Positions 9,221-20,822 of a stretch of DNA of 64,000 bases are shown piece after piece. Source of the DNA: Stanieria cyanosphaera PCC 7437. GTDB lineage: Bacteria > Cyanobacteriota > Cyanobacteriia > Cyanobacteriales > Xenococcaceae. The stretch's first letter is position 1, and each line of letters starts with the position of its first letter. The stretch covers positions 4,236,501-4,300,500 of the forward strand of contig NC_019748.1 of the NCBI RefSeq assembly GCF_000317575.1, written 5' to 3'. The notes beneath the pieces were generated by a model. That model ran no database searches and had not been told where the DNA came from. It worked only from the letters and a program-made list of their open reading frames with translations. The translations under genes were made by a program, and so were the position numbers.

Positions 9221-9247
9221 GTAGGGGCAATTCAAGAATTCTCCCTA
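9221..9247. repeat. Dispersed cyanobacterial palindrome (GTAGGGGCAATTC type)
   Basis: GTAGGGGCAATTC followed closely by GAATTCTCCCTA forms an imperfect hairpin. Palindromes of this GTAGGGGC...CCCTAC look are common between cyanobacterial genes; a relative is at 17530-17583. It is followed by short GATAACTG/CTAACTAA motifs just before the next gene. Confidence 0.5.
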
Positions 9248-9286
9248 TAGTTCGGCACAATCCTCAACTGATAACTGCTAACTAAT

Positions 9287-10270
9287 ATGAGTTATATTAA
9301 GCAAATTAAACAAGATCTAGAGGCTTTGGAACAGATTGTAACTGAAGTATCGGAGGAAATTCAGCAATTATATGCTAATTATCTTAATATTTTAGGCAAT
9401 TCTACCCAAAAACAACTAATATTAGCAAGTTATCAGATTTGCACGCAAATTTATCCCGAATCTTTTTTACAGCTATCTTTAAGTCAGCGTCAAACGTTAC
9501 AACAAAATTTGAGAAAACTAGGTAAAGACATTAAATCGAAATTACTTAATCATCTGCAAGCTTCTGAATCGCCTCAAAAAGATAAAGAAGCAGAAAATTT
9601 AAATTTGGTTGAGGCAATGATTAAAAATTTACCTTTCGTTGAAATCTCAAAAGATGAAGAAAATGATGAAAATTTAGAGTTAAATTTAGATACCGCTACC
9701 AGCGAGACATGGCAAGAATCTTCAACAGAAACAGCAAATCAAAACCAAGAAGAAACTGATGTTTCATTACCTGAAGAAATATCAGAATTAAACGAACCTG
9801 CCAAGCTTGAACTTAATAATCCCTATAATTTGATTGTTTGGCAACAAAGAGTTGAGAAAGGAATTAAACAAAGTTTAGATGAGATTTCTAGAGAAGCTAA
9901 TCAATGCTTGCAAGAAGCAAATATTATTCCTAGTCGTTTGCCTACTAAAATTATGGATGTAGCTATTGGTGCAGAAGAGGCTACTGGAGGCGGTAATAAA
10001 GTTCATCATCTTCCTAACGTACTTAATATAGTTGTGGAAACAGAAAAAGACAAAAAATCATCCCAAGCCAACATTACTCAAATTAGTTTATTACGTTTAC
10101 GTTTATCAGAAATTGAATTTGCTGATTCTCTGCTGAATATGGAACGAAATAAGATTCGTAATTTACTGAAAAAAATTCAAAAATTAAAACAACAATATCA
10201 AGCTAAACAGCGAGAATATGCTAGTGCTGAAGCAGAAGCAGCCTGGCGTTCGAGTTGGTATGAAGAATAA
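9287..10270 (+). CDS. Hypothetical protein upstream of recG
   Basis: A 327-residue soluble protein that I do not recognise. The N-terminal third (about 1-95) is helical and Gln/Leu-rich. Residues about 105-165 are acidic and low in complexity (runs of Glu, Asn and Thr), suggesting a flexible linker. The C-terminal third is predicted coiled coil (LLRLRLSEIEFADSLLNMER, then Lys/Gln-rich heptads), ending AEAEAAWRSSWYEE. It has no signal peptide or membrane segment. It lies 27 bases before recG on the same strand, so an operon is likely, but that does not reveal its role. Confidence 0.8.
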   Translation: MSYIKQIKQDLEALEQIVTEVSEEIQQLYANYLNILGNSTQKQLILASYQICTQIYPESFLQLSLSQRQTLQQNLRKLGKDIKSKLLNHLQASESPQKDKEAENLNLVEAMIKNLPFVEISKDEENDENLELNLDTATSETWQESSTETANQNQEETDVSLPEEISELNEPAKLELNNPYNLIVWQQRVEKGIKQSLDEISREANQCLQEANIIPSRLPTKIMDVAIGAEEATGGGNKVHHLPNVLNIVVETEKDKKSSQANITQISLLRLRLSEIEFADSLLNMERNKIRNLLKKIQKLKQQYQAKQREYASAEAEAAWRSSWYEE

Positions 10271-10297
10271 ATTGTGTGCGATGGGGACCAATGATAA

Positions 10298-12757
10298 ATG
10301 CACTCGCCCAATTGGACTAGATTACAAAAAGCTCTTGCTGTAGAAGCAGAACGAGATTACCCTGATTTAATGGGAAATGAATATCGTTTTAGTGAGTTTC
10401 TTTGTCTGAGTTTCGGTAAACCTCCAAGTAATATACCGATTGGGGAACGTCGTCGTTGGCAAGAAATGGCAATGAGATTTGCTGTTTATCCTCAATTAGA
10501 GCGTAGTGAAAGACAGCATTTAGTTGCGGATGCGCGGAATTTTCTTTCTCAACAACAAAAACTCAGCGAAACGCCTACTGAACCACCAGAACCTAAACTA
10601 CCGCGTACTAAAACTTTAGTTAGTAGTACAACTAAATCTTATGCTCGTTCGGCGACAAGTTTAGAACAGCCTTTGAGTCAGGTAATTGAAATTGGGCGTA
10701 ACAGTCGTTATTTGGAACGGTTGGGATTAGCTACAGTTAGAGATTTATTGTTTTATTATCCCCGTAATCATCTTGATTATGCTCGTCAGGTAACCATTGC
10801 TCATCTCGTACCAGGGGAAACGGTTACTATCATTGGGACAGTGAAAAGTTGTAAATGTTTTACCAGTCCGAAAAAGAAACAGCTAACTATTTTTGAGTTA
10901 GTTATACAAGATTTAACAGGAAAGATTCGACTCAATCATTTTTTAACGGGTAATCGTTATAGTAGTCGTGCTTGGCAAGAAAGATATAAACGTCAATATC
11001 CGATTGGTTCAGTTGTCGCTGCTTCAGGTTTGGTTAAACAACAAAAATACGGTTTTACCTTAGAAAAACCAGAAATCGAAGTCTTAGATAGTCATGGTGA
11101 TAGTATTGAATCAATTAAGATTGGAAGAATTTTACCAGTTTATGCCTTAACCGAAGGTGTGCCAGCCGATAGCGTTAGAAAAGCTGTCATTGCTACCTTA
11201 CCCGTAGCAAAACAAATAAAAGATCCCCTGCCTGCAACTATACGCAAACAATATGGTTTAATAAAACTAAGAGATGCGATCGCAAATATTCATTTTCCCG
11301 ATCACCAAGAAATTTTAGCTCATGCTAGGCGTAGATTGGTTTTTGATGAATTCTTTTATTTACAATTAGGTTTTCTCGAACGTCGTCAACAATTTAAACA
11401 AACTCAAACTAGTGCTACTTTTAATCCTCAAGGGGAGATTATTCAAAGATTTAGTGCGGAAATTTTACCTTTCCAGCTTACTAATGCCCAAAAGCGGGTA
11501 ATTAATGAAATTCTGCAAGATTTAAGTTCCTCAACTCCAATGAATCGTCTCGTCCAAGGAGATGTAGGTTCGGGTAAAACAATTGTCGCTGTCTTTGCAG
11601 TTTTAGCTGCCATTCAGTCTGGTTATCAAGCAGCTTTGATGGCACCTACAGAAGTACTCGCAGAACAACATTATCGAAAGTTGGTTAGTTGGTTCAATCT
11701 TTTACATCTTCCTGTTGAATTACTGACTGGTTCGACTAAAACTGCTAAAAGAAGGGAAATCCATTCTCAACTAGAAACAGGAGAATTACCTTTATTAGTA
11801 GGAACTCATGCCTTAATTCAAGACCCCGTCAATTTTTATAAATTGGGTTTAGTTGTAATTGACGAACAACATCGTTTTGGAGTGCAACAGAGAGCTAGAT
11901 TACTTGCCAAAGGACAATCACCTCACGTCTTAACCATGACAGCAACACCAATTCCCCGTACTCTGGCTTTAACTTTACACGGAGACTTAGATGTCAGTCA
12001 AATCGATGAATTACCGCCTGGAAGACAAGCAATTCAAACTAAAGCACTGACAGGCAAACAACGCAGTCAAGTTTACGATTTAATTCGGCGAGAAATTGCC
12101 CAAAGAAGACAAGCTTATGTAATTTTTCCTTTAATTGAAGAGTCCGAAAAATTAGATGTTCGCGCAGCAGTAGAAGAACACCAACGTTTATCAGAAGTAA
12201 TTTTCCCTGAATTTAAAGTCGGATTACTCCACGGTAGAATGAGTTCGGCTGACAAAGATGCAGCGTTGAATGCTTTTCGAGATAATCAAACTCAAATTAT
12301 TGTTTCAACTACTGTCATTGAAGTTGGGGTGGATGTTCCCAATGCTACTGTGATGTTAATTGAGAATGCGGAACGTTTTGGTTTATCCCAATTGCATCAA
12401 TTACGAGGTCGTGTAGGTAGAGGTAGTCACAAATCTTTTTGTTTTTTGATGAGTAGTAGTACCAATCAAGATAGTCAGCAGCGTTTAGCAGTTTTGGAAC
12501 AGTCTCAAGATGGCTTTTTTATTTCTGAGATGGATATGCGTTTTCGAGGCCCAGGAGAAGTGCTAGGTACTCGTCAATCGGGATTACCAGATTTCGCTTT
12601 AGCTAGCTTAGTTGAGGATCAAGAGGTGTTAAATTTGGCTAGAAATGCAGCAGAAAAAATTATGTTAGCTGATCAAAATCTATGTGGTTTTCCTTCTTTG
12701 AAAAAAGAACTAGCAGTACGTTATCAGAGAATGCTTGGTAGCGATATTTTAACCTAA
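10298..12757 (+). CDS. recG: ATP-dependent DNA helicase RecG
   Basis: RecG remodels stalled replication forks and Holliday junctions. The 819-residue protein has an N-terminal extension (about 1-140) typical of cyanobacterial RecG, a wedge/OB-fold domain starting near LERLGLATVRDLLFYYPRNHLDY, and the superfamily 2 motor. Walker A GDVGSGKT is near residue 421, motif II DEQH near 521, TATPIPRTLA follows, and the C-terminal helicase motifs include TTVIEVGVDVPNATVM and QLHQLRGRVGRG. The TRG-type end (MRFRGPGEVLGTRQSGLPDF) is intact. No frame damage is seen. Confidence 0.97.
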   Translation: MHSPNWTRLQKALAVEAERDYPDLMGNEYRFSEFLCLSFGKPPSNIPIGERRRWQEMAMRFAVYPQLERSERQHLVADARNFLSQQQKLSETPTEPPEPKLPRTKTLVSSTTKSYARSATSLEQPLSQVIEIGRNSRYLERLGLATVRDLLFYYPRNHLDYARQVTIAHLVPGETVTIIGTVKSCKCFTSPKKKQLTIFELVIQDLTGKIRLNHFLTGNRYSSRAWQERYKRQYPIGSVVAASGLVKQQKYGFTLEKPEIEVLDSHGDSIESIKIGRILPVYALTEGVPADSVRKAVIATLPVAKQIKDPLPATIRKQYGLIKLRDAIANIHFPDHQEILAHARRRLVFDEFFYLQLGFLERRQQFKQTQTSATFNPQGEIIQRFSAEILPFQLTNAQKRVINEILQDLSSSTPMNRLVQGDVGSGKTIVAVFAVLAAIQSGYQAALMAPTEVLAEQHYRKLVSWFNLLHLPVELLTGSTKTAKRREIHSQLETGELPLLVGTHALIQDPVNFYKLGLVVIDEQHRFGVQQRARLLAKGQSPHVLTMTATPIPRTLALTLHGDLDVSQIDELPPGRQAIQTKALTGKQRSQVYDLIRREIAQRRQAYVIFPLIEESEKLDVRAAVEEHQRLSEVIFPEFKVGLLHGRMSSADKDAALNAFRDNQTQIIVSTTVIEVGVDVPNATVMLIENAERFGLSQLHQLRGRVGRGSHKSFCFLMSSSTNQDSQQRLAVLEQSQDGFFISEMDMRFRGPGEVLGTRQSGLPDFALASLVEDQEVLNLARNAAEKIMLADQNLCGFPSLKKELAVRYQRMLGSDILT

Positions 12758-13046
12758 GTAGGTGAACGTAATTAGTTTGAGGCACGAAACCCAACAAAAT
12801 CTTATTAATGTTAGGTTTCACTATCGTTCTACCTAACCTACCAAGTCTCTTGTTACTAATAGCAGAAATAGGGTACAGTGTTCCAGATTGCATTGTGCTG
12901 TTGAGGTTTTGCTAATTTCTCTAATTTTCTCATTTCTCAAGCTAGACAACTCTCTTTTTTTACTCCACTATTTTACCATTCTGTCAATGCGTAAGTTCTA
13001 TAGATTTACATCAAACTAATACCCTAAAATTCGATTATCTTGAGTA
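12758..13046. other. Intergenic region with an imperfect dispersed repeat
   Basis: No gene is visible. The first part (about 12760-12845) contains TAGGTGAACG and, in inverted form, CGTTCTACCTA, with GTTAGGTTTC/AAACCCAAC-type words that recur between cyanobacterial genes. This can fold into a long imperfect hairpin and may terminate recG transcription. Confidence 0.35.
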
Positions 13047-14204
13047 ATGTTAGTTGTGATGAGTGGGACTTTACCAAAAGAATTAATTCGGGTTAAGGCA
13101 TACGAATTCTGGGAAGAACGACAGTTTGAAGGAAGAGATGGGACTCCTGAAGGCGATTGGGAAGAAGCTAGACAGTATTTAGAAAAGCATCAATGGGAAG
13201 TTCGTTACTGGAAGTTTAAAAAAGTATTAAATAACCCAATAAGCTTTTTTTGGAAAACTTTACCTGCATCAGATTGGGTCAAACTTTTGGGAGTTCCTGT
13301 AGTTCTAGGTTTTGCTACTGCTTGGGTTACAAGTAGATATCAAGAAGAAAACAGACAAATCGAGACTATTAATAAATATTTTGAACAAATTGAAAAACTG
13401 GTTGTTAGTAAAAAAATTGATAAAAATATAGATTGGTCAAAACTAGATGATTCAGTGAAGGTTATAGTAAAAGCAAAAAGCCTAGCTACCTTAAGAAGTA
13501 TAAATCTTCAGCGAAAAGAAATTATTATCAGTTTTTTATCAGAAACTGACTTACTTAACTCTAAAAATAATGGAATTAGCTTAAAGCACTTTAACTTATC
13601 ACCAAACAATAAATTTGAGTCAGGTATCATCTTAAGTGGATTAAAATTAAAAAATATTAATTTGAGCAACGCTACTCTTTTAAGCTCAAATTTTGTAGGG
13701 GCTGACCTCGCAGAGGCTAACCTCATTCGTTCTGACCTCTCTTCTAGTAATCTCGAACAAGTTAATCTTAATCGGGCTTTACTCCAAGATTCTAAACTTT
13801 CTTCTACTCACCTCTATAATGCTAACTTGTCTGGTGTTAACCTCGTTCGTGCCGATCTTACTCGTGCTTTCCTTAAAGAAGCAAATCTCGAAAAGGCTGA
13901 TCTCTGGAGTACTAATTTCAAAGAGGCTAACCTCGAAGGGGCTAACCTCAAAGGGGCTAAACTTGTTTATGCTAACCTCGAAGGGGCTAACCTCGAAGGG
14001 GCTAACCTTATAGAAGTGAAAAACTTGAAACCTAAGCAAATTAAATCAGCTTGTTTCTGGGAAGAAGCAATCTACAAAGGTGACTGGTATGAAGATAAGA
14101 TAGCTGGCAAAGCTAAAGAACCAGATAACAGAAACTACATTGAAGAGTTAAGAAACGACAAAACACCATACCACAAACCAAATTGCAGTCGCTGGTCAAA
14201 ATAA
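13047..14204 (+). CDS. DUF2934-like and pentapeptide-repeat membrane protein
   Basis: A 385-residue protein with three parts. The N terminus (IRVKAYEFWEERQFEGRDGTPEGDWEEARQYL) resembles the short DUF2934 domain. A single hydrophobic segment (LLGVPVVLGFATAWV, about residues 80-96) could anchor it. From about residue 190 it becomes a run of A(D/N)LXX pentapeptides that form a right-handed quadrilateral beta helix. The DNA under the repeats is itself repetitive (15-bp units such as GAGGCTAACCTCGAA), showing recent expansion. The role is unknown; pentapeptide proteins are scaffolds in many settings. ATG 13047 or 13059 could be the start. Confidence 0.8.
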   Translation: MLVVMSGTLPKELIRVKAYEFWEERQFEGRDGTPEGDWEEARQYLEKHQWEVRYWKFKKVLNNPISFFWKTLPASDWVKLLGVPVVLGFATAWVTSRYQEENRQIETINKYFEQIEKLVVSKKIDKNIDWSKLDDSVKVIVKAKSLATLRSINLQRKEIIISFLSETDLLNSKNNGISLKHFNLSPNNKFESGIILSGLKLKNINLSNATLLSSNFVGADLAEANLIRSDLSSSNLEQVNLNRALLQDSKLSSTHLYNANLSGVNLVRADLTRAFLKEANLEKADLWSTNFKEANLEGANLKGAKLVYANLEGANLEGANLIEVKNLKPKQIKSACFWEEAIYKGDWYEDKIAGKAKEPDNRNYIEELRNDKTPYHKPNCSRWSK

Positions 14205-14494
14205 AGACTCCACAAAGTTACCAATTACGTAGAATTATTCTCAAAAGTCTCGTTCAATCGTGGTTGTCAGTTCAGTATATTTGTACGCTTTAGTAAAACT
14301 TATGATTGATTGAGCTTTGAAACTTCGATTATTATGTTAATTCGGACACTTCGCAGGTAGGTTAGCAGATTAAATAATATTTTCGACAGGCAGAACCAAA
14401 AAAGCGTAAAATCCACAAACGAAGTTATATTACATATAAATAAGTAAAGACGTAGCTTATCTACTACGCCTCTAAAAAGTTATTAATTTTTAAA

Positions 14495-15514
<1,020 letters not shown>

Positions 15515-15800
15515 TTAAATTTCTCTATATTTTTTAGAATCGCATAGAAGGGCAAAAGCTGATTCAATCTTGGTCTGACTTGTCATATAAATCAAAATTT
15601 ATGATTTTTTACAAAAGTAGTTATTGGGTTATTGATGTTTACTTATAAAGCTTAATTTAGGCTGTTTTAGAATTGGTAATAGTTAAGATAATTTAATTAA
15701 AACCTTTATTTATTAATACTTTTAGGTAATTTTGCCAGAAATAATTTTAATACAAGCGATCGCTTTTGGAGATCGGCAAAACAATCATATTGTTGCGAAT

Positions 15801-15828
15801 TTATTTTTGTCTTTTGTTTTTATTTATA
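15801..15828. repeat. 28-bp direct repeat, left copy
   Basis: The 28 bases starting TTATTTTTGTCTTTTG and ending TATTTATA recur identically at 16362-16389. The two copies bracket the decayed VapC toxin gene. The repeat is T-rich but long enough that chance is unlikely. Confidence 0.6.
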
Positions 15829-15848
15829 TTATGTAAAAATTAATTTAG

Positions 15849-16165
15849 TTATAAACGCCAGTTTTCAATCGATAAGTTAGTTATTTTTGCAAATTCTTTA
15901 ATATTGGCAGTAACTAAACCTAATTGATTACTTAATGCAGTTGCCCCAATCAGTAAATCGTATGCAAATCAGTGCATACCAGTCTTTTTCAAATAATTTC
16001 TGATTTCAACAGCAGTTGTTGCTTCTTTAGTTCCAAAGTCAATAATTGTGATCTGACTAAATAATTTTTCTGTAAGAGGTTCGATTTGTTTTGCTTTAGC
16101 AGGATTAAGTTGTAATCCATATTTAACTTCCATCACAGTTAGGGTCGGACTTACTACGGAAAAAA
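15849..16165 (-). pseudogene. Decayed VapC-type PIN-domain toxin
   Basis: Reading the minus strand gives VSPTLTVMEVKYGLQLNP near 16160, EIRNYLKKTGMH followed by an in-frame TGA, then FAYDLLIGATALSNQLGLVTANIKEFAKI and an end at IENWRL. This is the PIN-domain pattern of VapC RNases, where the region usually reads GTPIGPYDLLIAATAL. The N-terminal part with the first catalytic Asp is missing, and a TAA interrupts the frame just upstream. A further minus-strand fragment (SLVLQIDYLVSQADINEICKK, about 16170-16240) may be what is left of the antitoxin or the toxin start. The whole lies between two 28-bp direct repeats. Confidence 0.7.
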
Positions 16166-16361
16166 TTAATTATTTTTTACAAATTTCATTTATATCAGCT
16201 TGACTTACTAAATAATCAATCTGTAGAACTAGACTGGGGCGAGATTGGGCTTATTTTGGAGAGAAATAAATCAATCCAAATGCTTGCTAGATAAAGTGTT
16301 TAGACTAGATGTTGAGGTAGAGCGATCGCGAAGCGACACTGTGCGATCCCATTTTTTAAAG

Positions 16362-16389
16362 TTATTTTTGTCTTTTGTTTTTATTTATA
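16362..16389. repeat. 28-bp direct repeat, right copy
   Basis: Identical to 15801-15828. It lies about 270 bases upstream of the chlL start, so it may overlap the chlL promoter region. A plausible origin is duplication of that region when the toxin-antitoxin DNA arrived. Confidence 0.6.
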
Positions 16390-16638
16390 GTAAAAGCAAG
16401 CAAAAAGTTTTAAATATAAACTTTAATTCATATATATTGTTATTGAAAAGATATTTAATTCTATTAATTCTATCTAATACTTTTTAATATCTAATTACAG
16501 CCATTTTTATTTTTAATGCCTCTTTATTTTCGTTGTTAATTGGTCAATAATGCAGACAGATATTAAAAGAAGCTACATATCAAATTTAAAGACCAGACAA
16601 CGACAACAACTTATTTCAATCGAGATTTCTAAGATTCA

Positions 16639-16644
16639 GAGGAG
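16639..16644 (+). promoter_or_regulatory. Shine-Dalgarno sequence deciding the chlL start
   Basis: GAGGAG at 16639-16644 lies 10 bases before GTG 16655. This supports the short ChlL N terminus instead of the in-frame ATG at 16550. Confidence 0.7.
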
Positions 16645-16654
16645 ATTAATCACA

Positions 16655-17527
16655 GTGGGACAAATCAGATTAGCAGTTTACGGCAAAGGCGGAATCGGTA
16701 AATCAACCACTAGCTGCAACATTTCCGCAGCCTTAGCCAAAAGAGGTAAAAAAGTACTCCAAATCGGTTGCGATCCCAAACACGACAGTACTTTTACTCT
16801 GACAGGCTTTTTAATTCCCACCATTATCGATACACTACAAGAAAGAGACTTTCACTACGAAGATATTTGGCCCGAAGATGTCATTTATCAAGGATACGGT
16901 GGCGTTAGCTGTGTAGAAGCTGGTGGTCCTCCTGCTGGTGCTGGTTGTGGTGGTTATGTAGTAGGAGAGACTGTCAAACTCCTTAAAGAATTGAATGCTT
17001 TTGACGAATACGATGTCATTCTCTTCGACGTACTAGGTGACGTTGTTTGCGGTGGTTTTGCTGCGCCTCTCAACTATGCCGATTATTGCTTGATTGTGAC
17101 TGATAATGGTTTTGATGCCTTGTTTGCAGCTAATCGCATTGCTGCTTCTGTCAGGGAAAAAGCACGCACTCATCCCTTACGCCTTGCTGGTTTGATTGGT
17201 AATCGTACTTCTAAACGAGACTTAATTGATAAATATATTTCTCATGTACCGATGCCTGTACTAGAAGTATTGCCTTTAATTGAAGACATTCGCGTATCGA
17301 GAGTGAAAGGAAAGACTTTGTTTGAGATGGCAGAAAGCGATCCTTCTCTCAAGTTCGTTTGCGATTATTATCTCAACATTGCCGACCAAATTTTAGCCCA
17401 ACCAGAAGGTGTAGTACCTCAAGATGCACAGGATCGGGAATTATTCTCTTTGTTGTCTGACTTTTATCTCAATCCCCAACAACCTAAGAAAACTCAAGAA
17501 GAAGAATTGGATCTAATGATGGTTTAA
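16655..17527 (+). CDS. chlL: Dark-operative protochlorophyllide reductase iron-sulfur ATP-binding protein
   Basis: ChlL is the NifH-like reductase of DPOR; it hydrolyses ATP and passes electrons to the ChlN-ChlB catalytic part. From GTG 16655 the protein is 290 residues and begins [19 protein letters not shown], matching the family, with the P-loop at the N terminus. The cysteine ligands of the shared 4Fe-4S cluster lie in [10 protein letters not shown] and [12 protein letters not shown]. An in-frame ATG at 16550 would add 35 unconserved residues and lacks a good ribosome-binding site. It is followed by a DUF5331 gene and chlN; chlB is not in the window. DPOR is oxygen-sensitive and used mainly in the dark or at low oxygen. 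Confidence 0.96.
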   Translation: MGQIRLAVYGKGGIGKSTTSCNISAALAKRGKKVLQIGCDPKHDSTFTLTGFLIPTIIDTLQERDFHYEDIWPEDVIYQGYGGVSCVEAGGPPAGAGCGGYVVGETVKLLKELNAFDEYDVILFDVLGDVVCGGFAAPLNYADYCLIVTDNGFDALFAANRIAASVREKARTHPLRLAGLIGNRTSKRDLIDKYISHVPMPVLEVLPLIEDIRVSRVKGKTLFEMAESDPSLKFVCDYYLNIADQILAQPEGVVPQDAQDRELFSLLSDFYLNPQQPKKTQEEELDLMMV

Positions 17528-17555
17528 TTCCGTAGGGGCGAACTGCCGTTCACCT

Positions 17556-17583
17556 GTAGAGATAATTCATGAATTATCTCTAC
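17556..17583. repeat. Perfect 28-bp palindrome between chlL and the DUF5331 gene
   Basis: GTAGAGATAATTCA followed directly by its exact reverse complement spans 17556-17583. Just before it is the GTAGGGGCGAAC...GTTCACC half-palindrome (17532-17554). This matches the dispersed GTAGGGGC palindromes of cyanobacteria. As RNA it would form a strong hairpin that could lower expression of the downstream genes or stabilise the chlL message. Confidence 0.6.
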
Positions 17584-17662
17584 GTAAAAAATACAGTCAA
17601 TTTTGGGGTCATATTCTGGGAAAAATAGATTTAATCAAAATTTATTTGGACTGGAAAAAATC

Positions 17663-19470
<1,808 letters not shown>

Positions 19471-19497
19471 AACAATCAACAAATATAGCAATAGATA

Positions 19498-19533
19498 AGA
19501 GGAATTTGATTAACTATAGATTCCTCTTTTTTT
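19498..19533 (+). terminator. Factor-independent terminator after chlN
   Basis: AGAGGAAT (19498-19505) pairs perfectly with ATTCCTCT (19520-19527), followed directly by six more T residues. This is the best intrinsic terminator in the window and marks the end of the chlL-DUF5331-chlN operon. Confidence 0.8.
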
Positions 19534-19649
19534 ATGGTTTTACATTGACACCAAAATTAATATCAATAATTTTTAATAATCAAGTCTTTAAATCAAGCGA
19601 TCGCGTTATTTTGTTAGAATAAAATATCTTTCCATTAACGATAACAATC

Positions 19650-20072
19650 ATGGAAGAATTGTTAGACCTTAAAAAATTACTGCTGCAAGGAGATATTAAA
19701 GGTTCTCTTGCTTTAGTAGAAGAATTGGAAGAAATGGGACGCAAGGCAATCATTGATAAAATTCGTAGTTATGCAATTATTCTTCTTTTACATTTAATTA
19801 AACAACAAGCAGAAAAAAGAACTACTAAATCATGGGATGTTTCAATTCGTAATTCTATTCGAGAAATTATTAATACTAACAAAAGACGCAAAGCTGGTGG
19901 TAACTATGTTTCTTCAGAAGAATTAAAAGAAATTTTGATAATAGCTTATCCTTATGCCTTAGATTCGGCTTCTTTAGAAGTAGCAGAAGGACGTTACGAA
20001 GTAGAAGAATTAGAAGAGATGGTCAATCAAGAAGAAATTATTAATTCTGCTCTAAAAAAATTAGTACTTTAA
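19650..20072 (+). CDS. DUF29 family protein
   Basis: A 140-residue helical protein. MEELLDLKKLLLQGDIKGSLALVEELEEM, LLLHLIKQQAEKRTTKSWDVSIRNSIREI and SLEVAEGRYEVEELE fit DUF29 (PF01724), a family abundant in cyanobacteria and often seen among toxin-antitoxin and defence genes. The biochemical role is not established. A broken paralogue lies at 47674-48192. It is flanked by a MazF-like module on the opposite strand. Confidence 0.8.
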   Translation: MEELLDLKKLLLQGDIKGSLALVEELEEMGRKAIIDKIRSYAIILLLHLIKQQAEKRTTKSWDVSIRNSIREIINTNKRRKAGGNYVSSEELKEILIIAYPYALDSASLEVAEGRYEVEELEEMVNQEEIINSALKKLVL

Positions 20073-20118
20073 AGCGATCGCTTTTTATAATATAAATATA
20101 ATAGTGCTTATAAAATAA

Positions 20119-20457
20119 TTAATAAAAACCACATTCTGCTAGCAAAGCTTTTTTAATTTCTGACCAATACTTATTTTCTAAAACTCCTAGTTTATTCTGA
20201 AGTCTTTTAAGTGAAACTGGTCTAATTTTACTCAGATTTAAACCTCTTTCTTTGTCTAAACCATTAGCTGCTGTTGGTTGAACATTGACAATAAAAGGAT
20301 AATTTCCTGGAGTAAGAAAAGGAACAATCACTGTAGTATCACCAAATTGATTACCAATATCATTTTGCACAATTAAGCAGGGACGAATTTTAGCTGTTTC
20401 TGAACCGACTACGGGGTTTAAATTAACCCACCAAATTTCTCCTCGTTTAATCTTCAT
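20119..20457 (-). CDS. MazF/PemK-family toxin (endoribonuclease)
   Basis: A 112-residue type II toxin. The MazF/PemK fold is marked by KRGEIWWVNLNPVVGSETAKIRPCLIVQND near the N terminus, with the conserved Arg-Pro, and by TTVIVPFLT and IRPVSLKRLQNKLGVL. These enzymes cut mRNA at short sequence motifs. The start overlaps the end of the antitoxin gene by 11 bases, the usual coupled antitoxin-then-toxin order on the minus strand. No residue expected for activity is obviously missing. Confidence 0.88.
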   Translation of the reverse strand: MKIKRGEIWWVNLNPVVGSETAKIRPCLIVQNDIGNQFGDTTVIVPFLTPGNYPFIVNVQPTAANGLDKERGLNLSKIRPVSLKRLQNKLGVLENKYWSEIKKALLAECGFY

Positions 20458-20677
20458 CGTCTATGCCGTCACCGATGACAATTTCCCATAATTTTTCCTC
20501 TTCTTGCATCTCTTTATTTTCAGATTGCGCAATATATCCTGCACGCATACTTGCTTCAAATTTACTTCTGCGGTCTTTTTCAATTAATTCATTAATGTAT
20601 TTGCTACGATTTTTTACTTGAGAATCTAAGTACTGAAGATTTTTTTCACTGACAGTGATACTGATGTTCTTTGTCAT
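20447..20677 (-). CDS. Ribbon-helix-helix antitoxin of the MazF-like pair
   Basis: A 76-residue protein with an N-terminal ribbon-helix-helix pattern (ISITVSEKNLQYLDSQVKN-RSKYINELIEKD), the usual DNA-binding part, and an acidic C terminus that would wrap the toxin. It lies directly upstream of and overlaps the MazF-like gene. RHH antitoxins normally repress their own operon; the AT-rich sequence upstream (20678-20720) would be the operator. Pairing an RHH antitoxin with MazF is known from other bacteria. Confidence 0.8.
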   Translation of the reverse strand: MTKNISITVSEKNLQYLDSQVKNRSKYINELIEKDRRSKFEASMRAGYIAQSENKEMQEEEKLWEIVIGDGIDDED

Positions 20678-20822
20678 ATTATTAATTTATATTATTTTTT
20701 ATATTATAAACTAATAATATTTATTGACAGCTTTAGTTATCTTGCTCAGATTTGAGGTGTACTTTTTTTTAATTCTTAAAAGCGATCGCTTGCTAATTTT
20801 TTTTTATTTGTATCCTAACAAA

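Noticed and set aside
13900-14015. Tandem 15-bp repeats as a possible minisatellite or CRISPR-like array
   Set aside because: They are the coding repeats of the pentapeptide protein, in frame and without spacers.
16245-16487. 80-codon frame upstream of chlL
   Set aside because: It crosses the direct repeat and HIP1 sequence, has no family features, and overlaps the decayed toxin region.
16550-16654. N-terminal extension of ChlL from ATG 16550
   Set aside because: The 35 residues are not like any ChlL N terminus, and GAGGAG is ideally placed for GTG 16655.
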